The notes under the pieces are model-generated. The model did no database searches, had not been told where the DNA came from, and saw only the letters and a list, made by a program, of their open reading frames with translations. Positions 15,409 to 19,850 of a DNA stretch of 19,850 nucleotides are shown here, in pieces (the stretch's first letter is position 1; each line of letters starts with the position of its first letter). The DNA comes from Ardenticatenales bacterium (GTDB lineage: Bacteria > Chloroflexota > Anaerolineae > Promineifilales > UBA4811). The stretch is taken from contig WSZX01000269.1 of the NCBI GenBank assembly GCA_013139935.1, forward strand, positions 1 through 19,850. The letters run 5' to 3'. A program made the position numbers and the translations under genes.

Positions 15409-16860
15409 ATGGTGAGTAAGGCAAGAAAGGTTCATCGTACTGGCACTCGGTCGCCGCAGCGGGACCAGGGGTTCACGTTGCCCTTGTGGGCGCTGGGCAT
15501 AATAGGGGCGGTTTTTGTGGCGGTTGCAGTTTTCGCCGGCGTTGTCCTGTTTCAGGTAGTGGAGGACTTGGTCGCCACTGCACCTTTTGTACTGGTACCT
15601 GAACCCATCTCTCCAGGGGAGGCGTCGGGTGGTGTGAACCCTGACATGCCCAGCCAGGAGGGAGAGGAGAACCCTGGCGCCAACCCGGAAGAGATCGGGC
15701 CGTCTCCGGCCGGGATCCGTCCGACGGACCGGGTCACCGTCTTGGTGCTTGGCGTTGACCAACCGTGCAGCCTTGTCGACGAGCCGCATCGTTCCGATAC
15801 GATGATTCTGGTGACGGTCGATCCGCTGGGCAGAACGGCTGGCCTGCTTTCCATCCCTCGCGATCTGTGGGTTCCGATTCCCGGCTTTGGAAACGACCGG
15901 ATCAACACCGCCTTTCACACCGGTGAGATTCGCGACTACCCGGGCGGAGGGGCAGCGCTCGCGGTAGAGACGGTTCAACTCAACCTGGGAATCCATGTTC
16001 ATCACTTTGTCACCGTCAACTATGATGCCTTTATCCAGGCTATTGACTTGATCGGCGGGATTGAACTGGATGTGCCGGAGACCATCAACGACCCAGACTA
16101 TCCCGACCGGTGTTACGGGTACGACCCATTCTACTTGCCGGCCGGGCATCATCTGTTGGATGGCAACATTGCGCTAAAGTACGCCCGCACCAGGGCGACG
16201 TTTGGAGCCGATTTCGATCGAGCGGGTCGCCAGCAGGCCGTCATTATGGCCGTCTTGGACCGAATGCTTCAGCAGAACTTCGCCTTGTTCACCCGGGCTC
16301 CAGACCTCTGGACTGCCTTTGAACACAATGTCACCACTGATATGACATACCAGGAGGCGCTTGGGCTGGCATGGTTGGCAACCGAAATCCCTCGGGAGGA
16401 TGTCCACCTCGCCGTCATCGACCACAACTATGTCATTGACCAAACCCTGATGGACGGGGCGCAGGTATTGGTCCCCATTCGTGAGAAGATCCGAGAGTTG
16501 CGCGACGCCTTTTTCTCGCCTCCTGTAACGCCAGAGACAGAGATTGATCTGGCAGCCCAAATGCGAGCCGAGGCAGCGGCCATCCTGGTGCTTAACGGCA
16601 CCTGGACACCTGGGCTGGCAGGCGAGACCGCCCAGTACCTTGAATCGCTCGGTTTCACCATTGCGGGCCTTGATGATGCCCAGGAGAAGAATCAGGAGAT
16701 TACTCAGATCATCGACTATGGAGGAAAGACGGCTACTGTCAACCTCTTGGCCGAGCTGCTGCAAGTCTCGGCCGGAAGCATTTTTGGAGGCACGAACCCG
16801 GATGGCGAGTACGACATCGAGCTTATTCTGGGCACCGACTGCCAGGTGCCGGGCAACTAG
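15409..16860 (+). CDS. LytR-CpsA-Psr (LCP) family protein
   Basis: This 483-residue membrane-anchored protein is predicted to act outside the cell. A basic N-terminus precedes one transmembrane helix (about 23-49) and a Pro/Gly/Glu-rich linker (60-105). The LCP domain (about 108-290) has VTVLVLGVDQ, the HRSDTMILVTVDP strand, LLSIPRDLWVPIPG with Arg151 and Asp152, RINTAF, IGGIELDVPE, and LLDGNIALKYARTR followed by FDRAGRQQ. These arginines and aspartates match the polyprenyl-pyrophosphate-binding residues of the family. A LytR_C-like domain follows (about 391-470, AAAILVLNGTWTPGLAGETA). LCP enzymes attach glycopolymers from lipid carriers to the cell wall; the polymer here is unknown. The ATG at 15409 lacks a strong ribosome site. 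The gene appears to be transcribed alone. Confidence 0.92.
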   Translation: MVSKARKVHRTGTRSPQRDQGFTLPLWALGIIGAVFVAVAVFAGVVLFQVVEDLVATAPFVLVPEPISPGEASGGVNPDMPSQEGEENPGANPEEIGPSPAGIRPTDRVTVLVLGVDQPCSLVDEPHRSDTMILVTVDPLGRTAGLLSIPRDLWVPIPGFGNDRINTAFHTGEIRDYPGGGAALAVETVQLNLGIHVHHFVTVNYDAFIQAIDLIGGIELDVPETINDPDYPDRCYGYDPFYLPAGHHLLDGNIALKYARTRATFGADFDRAGRQQAVIMAVLDRMLQQNFALFTRAPDLWTAFEHNVTTDMTYQEALGLAWLATEIPREDVHLAVIDHNYVIDQTLMDGAQVLVPIREKIRELRDAFFSPPVTPETEIDLAAQMRAEAAAILVLNGTWTPGLAGETAQYLESLGFTIAGLDDAQEKNQEITQIIDYGGKTATVNLLAELLQVSAGSIFGGTNPDGEYDIELILGTDCQVPGN

Positions 16861-16977
16861 AGCCGAAAGAGCACGGCAGTCTCACTCAAAGGCACTCAGG
16901 GCGGAAGTAGTTCAGCGCTGCTCAACCCACCGGCAGTTCAGCACTTGGGTCCCGTCGCAAGTAGGAGCCCAGTACCA

Positions 16978-17006
16978 TTGCGTCCCTGGTTCTGCTGTGA
17001 TAGATT
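16978..17006 (+). promoter_or_regulatory. Candidate promoter of the repeat lipoprotein
   Basis: TTGCGT (16978-16983) and TAGATT (17001-17006) are spaced by 17 nt in the 219-nt gap after the LCP gene. The boxes match the consensus only partly. No octamer arm of the palindromic element lies near it. Confidence 0.35.
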
Positions 17007-17049
17007 AGCCTATTCTTCCCCTCGTACCTGGGGAGAGTAGGGCTCGACT

Positions 17050-17074
17050 CAAGCTGGCAGCTTGTGCAAGGAGG
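17050..17074 (+). promoter_or_regulatory. Small hairpin next to a strong ribosome site
   Basis: CAAGCT (17050-17055) and AGCTTG (17059-17064) form a 6-bp stem with a GGC loop, ending three nucleotides before the AAGGAGG (17068-17074) of the lipoprotein gene. The ribosome site is near-perfect and fixes the start at 17080, five nucleotides on. A role in translation or RNA stability is possible but not shown. Confidence 0.4.
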
Positions 17075-17079
17075 ACGAA

Positions 17080-19353
17080 ATGCGTAGGTTAATGTACTGG
17101 ATCGGTCTTTTGCTGGTGTTTCTGTTGATGGCCGGCCTCGCCTGCAGTATTGGAGGCGAGGAAGAGCCGACATCAACCCCCATCCCGCCCACAGCGACCC
17201 CGGTGCCGCCGACCGCCACGCCTGAGCCCCCCGCGGAAGAGGTGGATACTGCCTCCCAGCCGGCCGACATGGTCTCGGCCGAGAGCCAAGCCAGAGGAGT
17301 GCGTTTGTCGCATCCTGAGGACTGGTTCTACACCGACGCTGGCTTTATCATCCTCCTCTCCACCGCGGCTGATGCAGACACATTTGTCGAGACCGAGGAG
17401 CTGCCGGATGGAGTGACTATGTTCGTAATGGCTGGTCCGGCCGACCAGGTGGAAGCGGAAGAATTCTCGCCAGACATACTTGGTGAGATGGCCGAGGAAT
17501 TCGGCGCCGGCGGCGACGTGGAACTGGTGGGCTCCCCTGTCGAGACCACAATCAACGGCGTCCCCGTCCAATTGATGGAGTTCCGAGCGGCTGAAGGCAG
17601 CGATACGATCCATGGCCTGGTTGCCCTCTTCAATAACGGCCAACGGGCGGCCGTTGTGGTGGCTGTCAGCCCAGAAGGACTGTGGGATGAGCACGCAAAC
17701 ACCGTGGATGCGATCCTAGAATCGATTGAACTCTTTGAAGGCGCCGGCTTTGACACTGGTACCCCGCCTGCGTCCACCATGGAGCCCAAGCCCGTGGAAG
17801 AGGTGGATACTGACTCCCAGCCGGGCGACATGGTCTCGGCTGAGAGCGAAGTCAGTGGAGTGCGTTTGTCGCACCCTGAGGACTGGTTCTACACCGACGC
17901 TGGCTTTCTCATCCTCCTCTCCAGCGCGGCCGAGGTGGACCCTTTTGGCGGGACCGAGGAGATGCCGGATGGAGTGACCATGTTCGTCATGGCCGGTCCG
18001 GCCGACGACATGGAAGTGGATGAATTCTCGCCAGACATGCTTGGTGAGATGGCCGAGGACTTTGGTGCCAGCGGCGACGTGGAACTGGTGGGCGCCCCTG
18101 TCGAGACCACAATCAACGGCGTCCCGGTCCAATTGATCGAGTTCCGTGCGGCTGACGGTAGTGATACGATCCATGGCCTGTTTGCCCTCTTCAGTAACGG
18201 CGAACAGGCGGCCATTGTGGTGGCTGTCAGCCCAGAAGAACTGTGGGATGAGCACGCAAACACCGTGGATGCTATCCTAGAGTCGATTGAGCTCTTTGAA
18301 GGCGCCGGCTTTGGCTTTGATATCACACCGCCGGCCGAGGGCGAGTGGCGTAGCTATCTGGTGTACGGTGATCTCGTCGCTGATGAGTTTGCCGGAGGCG
18401 ACCCCCACCTGTGGACGTTCGATGGTGCTGCTGGTGAGTACGTGACCGTGATTCTGACCCCCCTTGGGGAGGGAATGGATGTTACGCTCCAACTGCTGGA
18501 TCCGGATGGCACTGTGCTCATCGACGTTGACGATGCCTTTGCGGGCGAGGCTGAAGTCCTCGTGAACTACGAACTGCCGGCTGATGGTGAGTACAGCTTG
18601 CTGGTCGAGGAGTTCTTTGACGAGCCCGGCGAGTACGAACTGGAGCTCTTGGGAGGGGATGCATCGGTCGGCGCGATCGTTCCGCCCGGGGTGACCGAGA
18701 TGGGCGAGATCACCATTGGTGAGCAGGTTGAGGCGACCTTGGCTGAGGCCGAAGAACATGCCTGGATCATCGTTGCGTCCGGCGGAGAGGTGGTGGACAT
18801 CATTCTCACTCCGGGAGAGGGACAAGATGTCACTCTGCTCGTGATCGCCCCCGATGGAAGCACGCCGGTTGACGAACTGGACAATGGCTTTAGCGGAGAG
18901 GCGGAGACAGTAGCCGGTCTGCTGCTGGAAATCGCCGGCGAATACCTCGTGGTTGTGGATGAGTACTGGGATGTCGCTGGCGACTATGCGCTGGTGGTGG
19001 ATTTCGGCGAGGAAGGGAGCGAATACGAGCGGATAGAGATGGGCGATATCGCCCATGATGAGGTATGGCAAGGGACGCTGCCTGAGGGCAAGTACCTCCA
19101 CGAGTGGCTCTTTGAGGGGGCAGCGGGTGACGTTGTCTCTATCGCTGTGACGCCGCTGACGGACGATGCAGACCTGCAACTCGCCTTGATCGACCCGGAT
19201 GGGGAATTCCTGTTTGACCTCGATGAGGCTGGCTCGGATGAGCCAGAGATGATCGCAGAGTATGAGCTTCTCACCACGGGCACCCACAGCATCCTTGTCA
19301 GTGATTGGTGGGAGGCCTATGCCGAATACGAGCTGAGCCTCACCATCGACTAG
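17080..19353 (+). CDS. Large acidic lipoprotein with tandem repeats and PPC-like domains
   Basis: This 757-residue secreted lipoprotein has a signal peptide with lipobox LAGLAC-like sequence (MAGLAC, lipidated Cys22), then a Thr/Pro linker (about 31-52). Two near-identical modules follow (53-224 and 240-411), each starting EEVDT and containing GVRLSHPEDWFYTDAG, DGVTMFVMAGPAD, VETTINGVPVQL and EHANTVDAILESIELFEGAG. The rest holds three related beta-sandwich repeats (about 421-525, 541-645, 647-757) with the pattern W-x-F-x-G-x-AG, DVTLxLxDPDG and a final GEYxLxV. They resemble bacterial pre-peptidase C-terminal (PPC) domains, which are extracellular binding or stabilising modules. The protein is strongly acidic. 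No enzyme motif is visible; a surface-binding or scaffold role is an inference. The next gene has a similar N-terminus. Confidence 0.85.
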   Translation: MRRLMYWIGLLLVFLLMAGLACSIGGEEEPTSTPIPPTATPVPPTATPEPPAEEVDTASQPADMVSAESQARGVRLSHPEDWFYTDAGFIILLSTAADADTFVETEELPDGVTMFVMAGPADQVEAEEFSPDILGEMAEEFGAGGDVELVGSPVETTINGVPVQLMEFRAAEGSDTIHGLVALFNNGQRAAVVVAVSPEGLWDEHANTVDAILESIELFEGAGFDTGTPPASTMEPKPVEEVDTDSQPGDMVSAESEVSGVRLSHPEDWFYTDAGFLILLSSAAEVDPFGGTEEMPDGVTMFVMAGPADDMEVDEFSPDMLGEMAEDFGASGDVELVGAPVETTINGVPVQLIEFRAADGSDTIHGLFALFSNGEQAAIVVAVSPEELWDEHANTVDAILESIELFEGAGFGFDITPPAEGEWRSYLVYGDLVADEFAGGDPHLWTFDGAAGEYVTVILTPLGEGMDVTLQLLDPDGTVLIDVDDAFAGEAEVLVNYELPADGEYSLLVEEFFDEPGEYELELLGGDASVGAIVPPGVTEMGEITIGEQVEATLAEAEEHAWIIVASGGEVVDIILTPGEGQDVTLLVIAPDGSTPVDELDNGFSGEAETVAGLLLEIAGEYLVVVDEYWDVAGDYALVVDFGEEGSEYERIEMGDIAHDEVWQGTLPEGKYLHEWLFEGAAGDVVSIAVTPLTDDADLQLALIDPDGEFLFDLDEAGSDEPEMIAEYELLTTGTHSILVSDWWEAYAEYELSLTID
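17236..18312 (+). repeat. In-frame tandem duplication of a 187-codon unit
   Basis: The segments 17236-17751 and 17797-18312 align at a constant offset of 561 nt (187 codons) without gaps, with high nucleotide identity including long exact runs. The 45-nt link between them is partly different. The duplication encodes two copies of one module in the lipoprotein and appears recent or kept similar by gene conversion. Confidence 0.9.
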
Positions 19354-19727
19354 GCCGATTGGCTGCTGACTCTAAGATGGCCCGGCTTGCTCGGGCACGA
19401 ATCACTTCTCTCGACGATTCGCTGGTGGCCTTGTTCGGATGACTGGGCTGATTCACCAATCGCCGGTACGGTTCTTGGCCCGAGGTTCACCGAGTTCGGC
19501 CCGATCCGGACGGACACGAAAGGGAAACCGGGGAAGTGTGGATCGCAAAACGACCCGCACTCCCCAGAGTTTCGTCTGTGATTGCAGGACCGGCAGGGTC
19601 AAGTTCGGCATGGCCCCTTGACTGAAAGCGTTTGTTTCGCCAGGGCCGCGCCCGCAGAGTTGAGGTCGATTTTATCGCCGAGCGATCAGTGTCACGTCCT
19701 CAGTTTGTTCTGAGAGTAGGAGGAGCA
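19354..19727. other. Intergenic region between two lipoprotein genes
   Basis: These 374 nt hold no convincing gene; small open frames have no recognisable content. A hairpin is present at 19530-19565. A TTGACT at about 19616 has no matching -10 box, so the promoter of the next lipoprotein was not identified. No tRNA fold was found. Confidence 0.35.
19530..19565. other. Long imperfect hairpin, function unknown
   Basis: The left strand 19530-19545 (GGGGAAGTGTGGATCG) pairs with 19551-19565 (CGACCCGCACTCCCC) around a CAAAA loop, with one bulged A, one G-T pair and one A-C mismatch. Only a weak T-rich run follows (TTTCGTCT). It lies 176 nt after the lipoprotein stop, far for a terminator but possible. 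It could also fold in the leader of the next gene. Confidence 0.4.
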
Positions 19728-19850
19728 ATGGAAAGGCGACCCTTGTGTTGGATCAGTGTTTTTCTAGTCATGCTTCTCATCGCCAGTCTGGCCTGTAATG
19801 TTGGCGGGCAGACAGAGCCTACTGCTACCGCTCCACCCCCAGACCCTACC
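19728..19850 (+). CDS. Second Thr/Pro-linker lipoprotein, N-terminal part (cut by window end)
   Basis: The first 41 codons of a secreted lipoprotein are visible. A charged start (MERRPLCW) precedes a hydrophobic core and the lipobox ASLAC, with lipidated Cys23, then NVGGQTEPTATAPPPDPT. The layout and the residues after the cysteine (NVGG here, SIGG in the preceding lipoprotein) suggest the two are paralogues or share a signal cassette. AGGAGGA ends three nucleotides before the ATG and fixes the start. The functional part lies outside the window. Confidence 0.8.
   Translation, partial: MERRPLCWISVFLVMLLIASLACNVGGQTEPTATAPPPDPT

Noticed and set aside
18277..19287. Long minus-strand open frame (336 codons) opposite the lipoprotein gene
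   Set aside because: It is a shadow of a GC-rich repeat-containing gene; the plus frame has a lipobox, strong ribosome site and domain pattern, and the minus translation has none.

Overview
The window is bacterial, GC-rich and gene-dense. The content suggests a Chloroflexota (Anaerolineae-like) genome: lipoproteins and a peptidyl-prolyl isomerase-like protein with Thr/Pro-rich linkers, a PPM-phosphatase-like membrane protein with a C-terminal propeller-like half, a LytR-CpsA-Psr (LCP) protein, and a compact rpsF-rpsR pair. This taxonomic reading is inferred from protein character, not from a database match.

Region 1 (1-3520, + strand): the C-terminal end of a probable threonine aldolase, a tryptophanase (tnaA), an AI-2E-family membrane transporter 20 nt downstream, and a small class I SAM methyltransferase. 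Region 2 (3528-5429, - strand): a DUF711/UPF0210 protein, an intergenic stretch with only gene-remnant-like ORFs, and a VOC/glyoxalase-family protein. Region 3 (5430-9579, +): a gene-poor spacer ending in a palindromic repeat element and a textbook sigma70 promoter, then the chromosome-condensation ATPase SMC. Region 4 (9631-11528, -): rpsF, rpsR and a membrane-anchored SurA/PpiC-like foldase. Region 5 (11529-16860, +): a HAD hydrolase, a PPM-like/propeller membrane protein and an LCP protein, each with its own promoter-like leader. Region 6 (16861-19850, +): a large acidic lipoprotein with two 187-codon tandem repeats and three beta-sandwich repeats, then the start of a second lipoprotein with a related N-terminus.

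The most unusual signal is noncoding. A 178-bp element with a perfect 19-20 bp central hairpin and 20-nt inverted arms occurs twice, upstream of smc (5747-5924) and upstream of the LCP gene (15162-15339). Each arm is two direct copies of the octamer TTCGGACA. A diverged pair of arms at nearly the same spacing, without the hairpin, lies upstream of the PPM-like gene (12603-12751). In all three the promoter-proximal arm ends 12-15 bp before the proposed -35 box. This suggests either a promoter-carrying miniature mobile element or a shared operator linking chromosome organisation with envelope genes.
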